A stretch of DNA of 64,000 nucleotides from Terfezia claveryi (taxonomy: Eukaryota > Ascomycota > Pezizomycetes > Pezizales > Pezizaceae), in assembly GCA_015179025.1 (NCBI GenBank), contig WHUX01000016.1, positions 248,001 to 312,000 on the forward strand, written 5' to 3'. This document shows, piece by piece, positions 12,346-23,588 of the stretch (positions are counted from its first letter, which is position 1; each line of letters begins with the position of its first letter). Both the position numbers and the translations under genes were made by a program. The notes under the pieces are model-generated. The model was not told the origin of the DNA and did no database searches. It saw only the letters and a program-made list of their open reading frames with translations.

Positions 12346-13897
12346 TACATAACACGGGTTTATTGACTACACGGCTAAGACTTTGAATTATGATAGTCCG
12401 AACATAGTCTCGTGCTCCGAACATAGTCCTTATTCAGCCCTTTCAGTCTCAGATGAACGGGTTTCCCAGTAAATGAATAAGTGTGTTGAGCGCTACTTGA
12501 TCAGACTCAAATAAACAAGTCCTCCGATAAATCAATACATGTGTTAAGCAATACATGTGTTAAGCACTACTTGATCAGCTATACAGACCAGTACTCGCTA
12601 ACTCGCTAGCCATGTTCAGTGTGCTCATCACTATTAAACCAGTTGAGTATTGATTAGGATTTTCAAAAATTACCCTGAACTCTCCAATACTGTTCAATAG
12701 TATTGACTACGTTAAGCTATGTTAAAATGCTAAATACTCTAATCACGGTTAGTAGTGTTGAACAGTTTGAATACTGATTAGTTTAAAATGGCAAAGATAA
12801 AAAAATAATCTCTCCATAAGGATTCGAACTCAGGCTGTTATATGTATCAAAGAATATATCTTCCAACTACGCTAATCCTGATATTTATACTAGATTCATC
12901 AGTACCAGCCTATTCAATACACTACAAAGAAAATTTGCGATTCCAGAGATAAGCCTGTTCCATATAATTGAGTTCTATTGTTGTCATAATTTGATTATTT
13001 AGTCCTGATCAGACTCGGCTTATGTATATATTCCAAGCTCTGGCTCTGGCACTTGGATTCCTATGGTATATATAGGCCGCGAGTACATAGGTTCCGAATA
13101 TATATGATGGGCCTGATACGTGAATTCTATACAATATCTATCAGCTTCAAATGTATGAACTTCTACTATATATACTAGTAGCGAATGTATGCATTCCTAT
13201 AATATCATAATATATATATTACAAAGGATAAAGTCTGTACATATTGGAATGTTCATTTAAAGGTACAGGTACGATTTCCTAATACAGTAATTTTTGTAAC
13301 ACTGATTACTAACTAGACTAATGATTAGTCTGGCGGGTACCAACTATATATATTAGTAGGCCTCCAATCAATCAAATTGCAACATAACACCTGAGCTTTA
13401 ATAACGCGAGTACCTCCCACCTCCATCAGGCTTGCGCTGTTTTATCTTTGCCATTTCTAGTAGCTAATCAGTATTCAAACTGTTCAACACTACTAACCAT
13501 GATTAGAGTATTTAGCATTTTGATGTAGCTTAATGTAGTCAACACTATTGAACAGTATTGGAGAGTTCAGGGTAACTTTTGAAAATCCTAATCAATACTC
13601 AACTGGTTTAATAGTGATGAGCACACTGAACATGGCTAGCGAGTTAGCGAGTACTGGTCTGTATAGCTGATCAAGTAGTGCTTAACACATGTATTGCTTA
13701 ACACATGTATTGATTTATCGGAGGACTTGTTTATTTGAGTCTGATCAAGTAGCGCTCAACATTACTGGGAAACCCGTTCATCTGAGCCTGAAAGGGCTGA
13801 ATAAGGACTATGTTCGGAGCACGAGACTATGTTCGGACTATCATAATTCAAAGTCTTAGCCGTGTAGTCAATAAACCCGTGTTATGTGAGTCTGGTT
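12325..13897. mobile_element. Element with ~470-bp terminal inverted repeats
   Basis: The left arm (about 12325-12801) is matched as the reverse complement by the right arm (about 13437-13897) almost throughout. Shared words include AACCAGACT at the outer ends, ACACGGGTTTATTGACTACA, CAATACATGTGTTAAGCA and CTAACTCGCTAGCCATGTTC. The arms differ by small indels; for example, about 13 bp after AACCAGACT are present only on the left and AATGAATAAGTGTG only on the left. The 630-bp centre has no transposase ORF and includes a tRNA-like relic (12811-12885). It is a foldback-type non-autonomous DNA element. It could alternatively be an inverted duplication created by two insertions. No clear target-site duplication was seen. 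Confidence 0.75.
12811..12885 (-). pseudogene. tRNA-like relic with Pol III A and B boxes
   Basis: On the minus strand the segment contains TAGCGTAGTTGG, which fits the A-box pattern TRGCNNAGYNGG, and AGTTCGAATCC, one base from the B-box consensus GGTTCGANTCC, at tRNA-like spacing. The anticodon, T and acceptor stems do not pair well, so it is not a working tRNA. It lies in the centre of the long-TIR element. It is a tRNA pseudogene or a tRNA-derived SINE head. Confidence 0.45.
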
Positions 13898-13978
13898 GGC
13901 ACTGAAGTCGTTTCGGAAACTGTAAGGGGAATAGCCCATTTCCTTCAAATTCCGATTAAGGGCAATTATGCAGGTGCG

Positions 13979-14190
13979 CTTTTGGCCATTTTGGCTATGG
14001 CTCGGGTGTTTTACCAAGATTTTTGTCCACGGACTGTCCATGACGCTGCTGCTAAGATCTTGAGAAACGCCCTGAAAAGAGGCCCCGACGAAAGCGGCTA
14101 CTGAAGCGAGAGCTCAGGATGGGGCTGAGGTGCCACCGCGGGTTGCGTCTCGGAGGAAGGGGCTGAGGTGCCAGGGTCTGGGATATGGGC
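13979..14190 (+). repeat. Dispersed repeat R2, copy 1
   Basis: TTTTACCAAGATTTTTGTCC, CATGACGCTGCTGCTAAG and AGCGGCTACTGAAGC occur here in one orientation. The same words recur at 30680-30884, with the second half inverted there. A short ORF (13886-14104) reads VHDAAAKILRNALKRGPDE and may be decayed mobile-element coding sequence. I do not recognise a family. Confidence 0.5.
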
Positions 14191-16254
14191 ATGATAGCAG
14201 AGTTAGGTTTGTAGGAAGAACTCTCGCATATCCCGACTCGAGTGGGGCATAAGAATAACTGTGAAAGGATGTCATGTACTCACGGGAATTGGGTATAAGA
14301 TCTTGTACATAGATCAAAGGAGGAATAGAGCAGTATCAGTCAGTTAATTACAGTAGCTAGCGAACGAATACGAAACCTCTCACCTCAATGCTTGATCCAA
14401 ACGCCAACTTCTGGCCCCGTAAACCCTACGAAGTTATCGCGTCCCCACCAGTGGTGACCTACTTGATCTCCGCCCACGCCGCGACCAAAAATGACCTAAG
14501 GGATGGCAACTTGAGAGCTAGAAGATATAGTATGATATTCTCTAAAGAATCATCCCAATTTGATTATTGTGGGCTCTTCATTATGTCACACATTATCATC
14601 AACTGGCAGGCAAAGATCAAGCCCAAAACTCTACACAAGGGGTGGCTGCATGCATGCATATAAACCAATAGGATATAGTGATTCTTATTTAGAGCTACAT
14701 ACCTATATTGATTGAATGTAGTAGCATTTATTTTAAGAATCAAAGACCTGAAGATCACTAAATCAAGCAATCAACAGTCTGACAGCATGCAATTGTTAGT
14801 GGAGTGGCTAATAAAACTGGTATGGTGAGTCCAGCCTACTTGAATTACCCGCAGCTGATTGGAGCAGTGGTATCTACCTTTAACATTGAAACTACTACCG
14901 TTGCCCATAGAGGACTACTGTCCCGAATTCCTGAAGATACCTACACACCCAGCCATGCGAAAGTTGGCAATTGACGTAGTATTGGTTGTGATAAGGAAGT
15001 GAGGCCCAGTACAGTAAGAAATGGCTTTATATTGCTAAATACCTGTTACTTAAAGTATTAAAAATGTATATTGCCTATTCCCATATCGTTCAGCTGAACG
15101 GTTCCGTTTGGTGATTGAACAGTTCGTTTGCATCTGCAATATACTGGTGAATACGTTAATAGTTCAAAAGACCTGGCAATACCAAATGACTGGCTCATTG
15201 TTCGCAATTTTTGAACCGGGCAGGACGCTTGTGATGGAAGCTGCCAAATTCAGTCTCGGCTGCGGGCCAAGTTGGACATGCAGATCTGGCAAACATCAAC
15301 ATAGTCTAGCTTATAGTTGGAATACTGCCTTCAGCTCATCTAGACATTCCTACGCTATGAATACTTCTAAATTATGTTACTATACGTATTATTGGCACTA
15401 GAATATATTATAACAAGCATATATTATTACCTGGAGTGGAACACTGTGGAAAGCAAAACTACTATATACTGAGCCTCACGGCTCAAATTAACGTCAACCA
15501 TGGCTAGATCAGCTTCATACAAGCCGCAGGCAGACAGTAAGTTGCTGAGTTCACATAGTACATACTTGCAAATCTCAGTGACCCCTGCCAGCATTGAATG
15601 TGCTGTCTCGGGGTGGGCAACAATGGTTCGGAAGGCACACCGACAAGGGGCCTGGTATGTGTGCACGCAGGAGAATTTAGAATTTGGCGGGTAAGGGCAA
15701 AGCGATGAGAAAATGTTGGACTCGCTTGTAAGAATATCAAGGTAGCAGCAATCTCAAACGGCAATGAACAAAGACGTGACTTTGAAATAAACACCCAACC
15801 CTCCTTCGCTTTCTCCATGACTACAATATCATCAGAAATATGTCCATACTTTCTCCAAGTTCCACTTCAATAAGATTCAGATTGGGATACCCATTCCAAG
15901 CTCTCAACATATAATACTTGCCCAACCATAGTCTTCACATTCTGGGTGCCTCGTGCCTTCATCGCCCACTTGTTGTTGCCCGGCGTAATCTACAGAGTAG
16001 AGGTACGGTGTATTTATCTACAGGCCGAGTTTACTCCTGATACAGCCCCGAACCCGCCCCTGAACGCACTCTGGAACCTTCGCCTCAAAACGAGTTAGTT
16101 TTTGAATCATTTACCCTCGCCCCCGAGTACATGTTCGCAGTCCTGAAGTCTCAGGCCGCCAACGGGGCGATGAGACGCATACAGTATGAATCGCCATGTA
16201 TTTGGCTTTGGGCTTCCTCGTATGAACCGGGTTATAATAGGGGAGTTGATCCTT
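14191..16254. other. Intergenic, no supported gene
   Basis: Several ORFs of 60-105 codons (for example 14388-14663, 15108-15401 and 15504-15818 minus) lack motifs. Around 15570-15600 the words CTCAGTGACCCCTG and CAGCATTG resemble 21120-21140, which suggests that the segmental duplication including the next gene extends patchily into this interval. Confidence 0.4.
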
Positions 16255-16576
16255 ATCCAAGGTCCCCGCCGATTGAGGAACTTTTATTATCTTCCAACAC
16301 TTGCAAGAGCGTTAACCGTACTTCTTACATACTTGGGGCCTAGGAACCGCAAAGGTTATGGGTTCAGATATATAATTTGAGGGTCTATTGGGTCAGCCAA
16401 ATACCGCAGGTTATTCGAAAATTACGACAGCTATACATATGTGCAGTTATTAACGGTACTGGACTACTGGACCAGAGGTACGCGACTTCCAAAGACTCTA
16501 TTATATTCAGGTCTGCTGCAAAGGTGACATTTCAATTCTAATCTAAATTATTTCCTAAGCTCGGTCTGATACAATT

Positions 16577-18266
16577 ATGTTCATGTTGGCATTATCGATT
16601 TACTTCGCTCTAGTAGCAATATTTGCCGTTTCGATAGTTCCTCTAAGGAGTGTGGACTCTTACAAAAATTCTCTTGATGTAGAGTATCAATGCAACTCGA
16701 CTATTACTGCCAACTCGGACGTTAGTGGGGTTGGGGTAAGTCAATCTCTGAAGCTCCTCAATGTTCATGTTCGGCATAATATTTTATATAACTGCACATT
16801 GGAGATTTGTCTCTGAATTCTAGTCATTAGATCTTAGCTTCCTCATTTATCCAACTAGCCTTCTTCCTAGTTAGCGCCTTTTGCCTATGGACAATGGATT
16901 TCTACCTCTTTCTCACCGGAAAATCAGTTTTCCGCTGGCTCGAGCTCTCTAGTAAATTTCTAAAGTCCAGGCGCCTCGGTAAATTTTTACAGAAAAAATT
17001 TCCATATTCCCATGGACGACGAAAGTACTTCCAATGGGGTTACTTCTCTGCGGACTGTTGTCTGAAACTGGGCGACTCAGCCAATATCATGAGTAGCGCA
17101 ATACTAGTTGCCATGATCGTCAACATGAAATCGCTATCACTATACCACCTAAAGTTGGGATGGGAGCTCTCTTGGGTTGCTGCGCTTGACGCCAATAGCT
17201 CCCGATTTTCCCAAGACTCAACAACTGGGTGGATAGCAAGATACATCATTATGCAATTATTGAACGCAGCACTGAGGCTGTCTGCTGCCTATGAGCTTGT
17301 ACCTCGATGGTCAGAGTATGATGAGACAAAAGATCATTGCTACCGTGCTTTACCAGAAAACCATATAAGCAGTAGCAAGGATGCTTCAAGACAATTCATT
17401 GGATATGCTTGGATCAACCTCGTTTTTACCCTAACCCCACTGCCTATCCTAGTTGGGTTTGATCGCAGAAGAATACCGCGATGGGCCATGGGAAGGCTTT
17501 ATTGGAAACTCAATACCAAATCTGAGAAATTGTTGCCTTACAGGCGATTCGGGAGAAGACTGTGGGCACTGTGGAGCATAGTTTCTATTTGCTGGATGGT
17601 ATACTTGGCTGGACAGGTGCTTGTGGATGTTTTAACTATGTTCATCCTCAATAAGCCCTTGCTTGGAGATGATGAGATCAAATGGGGATTTGGGCAGGTT
17701 ATGGCCATGTTCCTAATATTAACTCCAATATATGGGATGTTGCTTGACTGCATAAGTATGTATATCCTTTATAATTTTCAAGTACTATGAAAGTAGTCTG
17801 GCACTTTAAGGATACTTTCTCCCTCAATTATTTATTTTGGCTAGTTCTCTATTAATGAAACAGCTCTTTCTTAGAATTTTACCGGGGTTATCCAATATAT
17901 CACATTTCTCAACCCAAAACGAAGCCAAAAAATTCTTCCACACATACACTGAAAGAGCTACAGCAATTGCACTCGGATTACAAAAGAGTATCCACCTGGA
18001 GGAATGCATTCTCAGTTGCCCATCAAAGCATGCGCAAGTTGCCAAATCCGAAAGAAACACAACTACGTTTAGCAGAGGCTAAGAATGGGAATTGGATTGA
18101 GAAGGACTGGGGATTCGATAAGGTCAGTATATGTACAGGTAGCCTCCGCCCGTTGATGTTCCTAAAACTTACCTGTGCCTAGGCAGTCTTATATGTAACT
18201 CTCATATATTTTCCTGTTTTTGGAAGGGTTCTTCGACCGAAAGTTGTACAGAAACTACCTATTTGA
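16577..18266 (+). CDS. Fungal multi-span membrane protein, copy A of a duplicated pair
   Basis: Unrecognised family. Proposed exons: 16577-16735, 16831-17755, 17869-18123 (approximate ends) and a last exon from about 18183 to 18266. Translation starts MFMLALSIYFALVAIFAVS, a hydrophobic leader, then ECD-like sequence, then about six further hydrophobic helices, e.g. SSFIQLAFFLVSAFCLW, ALWSIVSICWMVYLAGQV and AMFLILTPIYGMLLDC. The third exon ends in ARNGNWIEKDWGF-like sequence (here AKNGNWIEKDWGFDK). The last exon, if spliced from GTCAGT at 18124 to a CTAG acceptor, adds AVLYVTLIYFPVFGR and ends KVVQKLPI. Exon 2 is 925 nt in both copies. About seven membrane spans are predicted. Function is unknown, and no transporter or receptor motif is visible. 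Confidence 0.7.
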
Positions 18267-19781
18267 GGATTTTAATACGTAGTCTAGTAGGGTCTGCGGA
18301 AATATCAATTATTATAGTTAACTAGGTGTTTTGGCTTCATTTAGATCACTTCTGTTTTAGAAGGCTATTATGGGTATTCTAGTTTTCTGGCCTGTAATAG
18401 ATTATCATCAATGTATCTGTCTGTTGTTCATATATTTTCTATGCTTTCAGCAATCAAACAATGATTCCTAAAATGTATCTGATTACCATGTATATGTTAT
18501 GGAGCAGAATTGATTGGCACTGTTATATTCAAGCTTAGCACTTTGAAGTATTATATTGGTTTATAATTCTACGCACTTTGGTGCTTTGTAGCAAAACGTC
18601 CCAACTGCAGTCACATAAGTAATCACGCATTATCATAATGGCCTGCTACTACCCCAGAGATTGGTTCCCATTAGGAGACCTAGCGCTGTACCCAATCCTA
18701 TTTTATCTTATTCCTTAAGCTTCATTTATACTAGTGGGTTTGGTTATAAACTAAAGTGTCCGGGAACCTCAATATTAATATTATATATCATAATATTCAT
18801 TCCACGACTATGGCTATCCAAAGCTTCGCCTGCCTGTAAACATACAGTTTCATATAGTATGATACTCATTTTGCATGTCGATCAAGTTATCAACCAAGCT
18901 ATCTTCGAATTTCACATTAGTGGGCTTCTCTAGTTGGATCGGAGAAAGGGATCAATATCTGGACTATACAGGCAGTTGGGAAGATGATTGGATGGTTGAC
19001 ATGTACCTCCCCATACAAATTTGTTTAGTAGTCGTAAGCTTAATTTTTCACACATGTAAGAAGATCTAAAAATCTATTGCAGATCATACAACCTTAATTT
19101 GAAAATTTTAGTGAATTAACGTAGATACATATTTTCTCCCTATGGCCAACAATGACTGGAGGGGAGAAGGAGCAAGGGGGGCCCTTGCGGAGTAGGGCGG
19201 GGTATAGGACAGTACACTTATGAGTTTCCTTTGTTTTAAATCAACGCGCGGGTGTGCAGATCAACTTGCGAATCCGCGTGGGTTTCCGAGCGGCTCGGCC
19301 CGCCATGGCACTCTATTCTGGGACCGCATACAAGTGCTGAATTTTTCAATGAGTAAAAGGTATATAACAAATAATAAGTGGAACTATTCTAATTTTTAAT
19401 CCATAGTTATCGCTTTAGCCTGAGTCTTAGTCGCGTTTGAACGGTAAGGGATCCCTAGATCTTGGGTGTCAAGAACGAAACTAGCAACGGAAATTGCCCG
19501 AGTCATAATCCCTTTGGGTGTCGCCACTCTAGGACTTTATTTTGCGAGTGCCTCTGAAGAAGAAAGTTGTTGAGCTATCATCTAATAACTCGGAGGTCCA
19601 GTGTGAGTCCACTGTAGAGGCCTGCATTCGATGTTGTACGGTGGTAGAGATTAGGCCCAACCTGTGTCGGATAAAAGTTTTTTTTTCAACATTCTGCGAC
19701 ATCACACTTTGCATGGCTAATTCAAGATACCCAATGAATGCTAAGGTCATGGAATTCTAAGACCAAGACTCGGTGTGCTGT
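18267..19781. other. Intergenic, no supported gene
   Basis: Mostly AT-rich. A GC-rich patch at about 19150-19335 contains GGGTTTCCGAGCGGCT and CTGGGACCG, which are related to the retroelement tail at 4441-4590. ORFs of 64-90 codons have no motifs. Confidence 0.4.
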
Positions 19782-19864
19782 ATGCCTCAGGGATTTTTTT
19801 TTTTCTTTTTTAATATCGATACCCGCGATCGACCTAAGGTCATGACGGGGATGCCTCAGGGATT
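19782..19864 (-). mobile_element. 55-bp retroelement tail with perfect 14-bp target-site duplication
   Basis: ATGCCTCAGGGATT occurs at 19782-19795 and again, identically, at 19851-19864. Between them are 55 bases: a T-rich run and then ATACCCGCGATCGACC and TAAGGTCATGACGGGG. The tail resembles those at 36306 (ATACCCGCAATCGATC) and 42374 (ATACGCCGATTTGACC). The structure is that of a minus-oriented LINE-type insertion reduced to its last few dozen bases. Confidence 0.85.
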
Positions 19865-21186
19865 ACATGTCACAAATGTCCGATTTTGGATTTGGATTCT
19901 GTCCAGTGTACCTAGGGATCGACGAATCCCCGAAATAATTACCATGCTCGAAGGATCAGGTTCCTCTTGTATTTTCTTGCTTTTTGTCTTAAAATACATC
20001 AGAGTATCTTGGAAAAGCCCTATGTAGGTTCTCCCTGTAAAAAGCGGGATAAGCCGAGTTCAGGGTAATAATTTGTTGTACCAGTGTGTTATAGTCAGTG
20101 TCATAACCACATACCAGTTCTGATTTACATTTATCTTGTCGCCAAGCCTAATCTTGAGCAGCTAGTTTCTTCACTTCTTTCTCCCATTCCTCCCCCTTCC
20201 TTTTATTTTCCATCCAACACCCTGTTCAATATCCTGTACCTAAAGTCAACATCCTTCCCTCTCCCTCTCTCCCAAGTCAGTGCTGGATGGCCTATCCCCG
20301 TCCTTGGTCCCTTCAATAAACAAGTAGATGTCGTACGCATGTAGTTGCCCCTGCACCACACCCTTACCCTACGACCTTGCCTACGTTCTATCCCTTGGTT
20401 TCCTCCACCTGTGCCACCTACTGGCCGACCATGGTAGATTCACCTGTCTCATTGCAGAAGAAGCCATGGAAACCAAAGAACCACGTCAATTCATAACTAG
20501 ACTTTTAAAAATCAACTTGATAAAATTTGCAACTGGCTTCAGTGCTGTGGAACGAAATCAATAGAAGTTGTGTACCATGTTAACCAGCTATCCACAAAGC
20601 TATATAAGGTGTCCCGATTGGGTGGGTATTCCAGCTGCTGGGCTAGAGTCACCTGCGCAGACGCCTTCGGCGTAGGCATAAAGTTGCCCCTTTGCGCACT
20701 GCCTCGCGAGCTCAAAGGAGGCACAGCGTGACACTCATTTTGCATGTCATCAAGTATCAACTTGGAACACTGCTACCTCTTGGAATCGCGAGGCCTATAG
20801 GTATCCTCCCTGTTCCTTACATACATTAAAATTTCATGTAAAAGCCACCCTTTTAATGGGCAAGAAATCAGCTCAAGGGTCCAATCTTAAAGGATACATC
20901 GATAGTTAAGCCATTGACCGTAGGGTTCCATAGCAAATATCGTTGTTAGTCAACTTCCAATGTGTAGGTGACATCGTAGCTTTGTATACTCGGGTAGTGT
21001 GCTTCAACCCTGATTTAGAAATCGAAACCATTTCAACAGATCACTCCCATTGTTTCCGGTGGAGCCCTGCCTAGGCCCATGCGGTATCATGATGTGACTA
21101 TAGCCTCATAGCTGCAGGTCTCAGTGACCCCTGTCAGTGTTGGATGTCCTGAGGCCGGCTGTGAGCTGTGCATACTCTGTGCTATA
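19865..21186. other. Intergenic, no supported gene
   Basis: A pyrimidine-rich stretch at 20160-20450 and small ORFs, none recognisable. GAGTTCAGGGTAATAA at about 20057 is one of the seven dispersed GTTCAGGGTAA sites. The stretch around 20600-20760 has no motif. Confidence 0.4.
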
Positions 21187-21376
21187 CCGGGAAAACTGGT
21201 GAATAAGGGCCCTTGTCAAAAAGTGAATCACAACAGTAGAATCAGTGAGACAGCGGTAAAGTAAGTCACAATCGTGTAGCCAAGTCTGCCTATCTTGCCA
21301 CAAGTAGTAACGCTGCTACCATTAAAGGGAAGACCAAAAGATATTGACAAGGGCTCTTATTCACCAGTTTTCCCGG
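21187..21376. mobile_element. 190-bp MITE with 33-bp terminal inverted repeats (CCGGG family)
   Basis: Both ends begin CCGGGAAAACTGGTGAATAA (the right end as reverse complement), and the arms extend to 33 bp with one mismatch. The element is flanked by TA on each side, consistent with a TA target duplication as in Tc1/mariner-type elements. The interior has no ORF. The same terminal 21 bp form the hairpin at 62478-62548. It lies in the region upstream of membrane-protein copy B and is absent from the equivalent position of copy A. Confidence 0.8.
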
Positions 21377-21983
21377 TAGTTATGAGTGGCGGCTGGACGC
21401 CGGTTCCGAGCAGGAATGTAATGTGTGAACATCGTCGATCAGGCCGCCCAGCTTAGGCCTATGTTTCCTGCGATGCATGGGTGTTTATATGAAAAAGATT
21501 ATTAATACTGCAACAGAACTTGATGGTTTTGGGTTATATATAGGGAAGAATATCTTCACTTCCCAACATGAACGAAACCTCCAAGGTCTACATTAACCCC
21601 CCACTGATTGGAGGAACTTTTATTGATCTTCCAACCACCTGCAAGCGCGTAAACCGAGACTAAGGATTTCTAAATATTGTGGATATATATATCCCGAGGT
21701 ACATATTTGGGCCTAGAAACAGCAAAGGCTACAGGTTCGGATATATAACTGGCAGGTCAGTTGGGTCAGCCAAAGGCCGCAGGTTATTTGGAATTTACGA
21801 CAACCATACACATATGTGTAGTTAGTACAAGTACTAGTACTACCAGAGCAACAGGCCTTAGAGGTACGCGAATTTCCCACTGAGATACTGACTCTATTAT
21901 ATTCAAGCCAGCTGCTGGGCCTCGCGTGAGGGTGACATTACAATTCTAACCTCTCTCTTATGATTATTTAATTAGTTCAAGTT

Positions 21984-23588
21984 ATGTTCGTGTTAATTTA
22001 CTTCACGTTAGTATCATTATTTACCTTTTCGGTAATGCCTGCACGGGGTATAGACTTCGGCAAAGCTTCTCATTTTTTAGAATATCAATGCAGCTCGACT
22101 ATAGCTGCCAACTCGGATGTTAGTGGAATTGGGGTAAGTCATGCTCCGGAGTTCCCCAACGCGCAAGACCTCAGCTTCAAAGAACAATGAGTTTGGCATC
22201 TGTATTTTATATAACTACACGTTGACTTCATGATATTCACAAGGAAGATTACCACTGATTCTGGATGAACACAGATCTTATTTTCCTCAATTATCCAACT
22301 AGCCTTCTTCCTGGTTAGCGCCTTTTGCCTATGGACGATAGATTTCTGCCTCTTTATCACCGGAAAACCAGTTTGCCACCGGCTAGAGTTCTTTAATAAA
22401 TATCTAAAGTCCAAAATTCTCGGGAAATTAATACAGAAAAATCTTTCATACTCTGATGGACGACATAGGTACTTTGAATGGGGCTACTTCTCTGCGGACT
22501 GTTGTATGAAACTGAGCAACTCAGCCAATATCATGAGCAGCGCAATACTAGTTGCCATGATTGTCAACTTGGAATCGCTATCACTATACCACCTGAAGTT
22601 GGGATGGGAGCTCTCTTGGGTTGCTGCACTTGACGCCAATAGCACTCGATTTTCTCAAGACTCAACAACTGGGTGGATAGCAAGATACATCATTATGCAA
22701 TTATTGAACGCAGCACTGCGGCTGTCTGTTGCCTATGAGCTTGTACCTCGATGGTCAGAGTATGATGAGACAGAAGATCATTGCTACCGTGCTTTACCAG
22801 CAAACCATATAAGCAATAGCGAGGATGCTTCAAGTTACTTTGTTACATATGCTTGGATCAACCTTGCTTTTGCCCTAACCCAATTGCCCAATGCAGTTGG
22901 TTTTGATTGCAGAAGAATACCGCGATGGGTCATGAGAAGGCTGGATTGGAAGCTGAATACGAAATCCGAGAGATTGTTGCTTTACAGGCGATTCGGGAGA
23001 TGGCTGTGGGCACTGTGGAGCATAGCTTCTGTTTGCTGGATGGTATACTTGGCTGGACAGGTGCTTGTGGATGTTTGGACTATGTTCTTCCTCAACAAGC
23101 CCTTGCTTGGCGATGATGAGATCAAATGGGGATTTGGGCAGGTTATGGCCATGTTCCTATTATTAGCTCCAATATATGGGATGTTGCTTGACTGCATAAG
23201 TATGTATATACTTTTTAATTTTCAAACTAATATGCCTTTTAGCTCGGCACTTTAAGGATAATCTCATTATCACTTATTTATTTTTGGAGAGTTTCTGTAC
23301 TAATGAAATAGCTTCTTCTTAGCATTTTACCAAAATTATCCAATTTACCACATTCCTAAACCCAAAACGAAGCCAGAAGAGTCCCCCACATCCCCTCCTG
23401 GAACACTGGGTGGGCAAGGGCGATCGGCCTCGAGTTACATAAGAGTACCCACTTGGAGAGTACATCCCAGCTATGCATTCTCAGTTGCTCATCAAAGCCG
23501 GTTGTCAAATCCCAGGGATGCAAAACCGCGTTTAATGGAGGCTAGGAATGGGAATTGGATTGAGAAGGATTGGGGCTTCGATAGGTAA
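21984..23588 (+). CDS. Fungal multi-span membrane protein, copy B of a duplicated pair
   Basis: Paralogue of the gene at 16577-18266. Exons 21984-22133, 22275-23199 and 23323-23588. It starts MFVLIYFTLVSLFTFSVMP; exon 2 (925 nt) is the most conserved part and reads through the same helices, e.g. SSIIQLAFFLVSAFCLW and WALWSIASVCWMVYLAGQV. The third exon stays in frame to ARNGNWIEKDWGFDR and then meets TAA at 23586. In copy A the corresponding codon continues by splicing into a further hydrophobic exon. Here the downstream remnant (about 23675-23710, AYMNLMDLPVF) stops early, so copy B seems to have lost its final exon. Recognisable similarity to copy A runs from about 21600 to 23780. Function is unknown. 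Confidence 0.68.

Noticed and set aside
19285..19335. tRNA-like GC-rich segment
   Set aside because: GGTTTCCGAGCGGCT does not form a cloverleaf or contain both Pol III boxes; it resembles the retroelement tail at 4441 instead.
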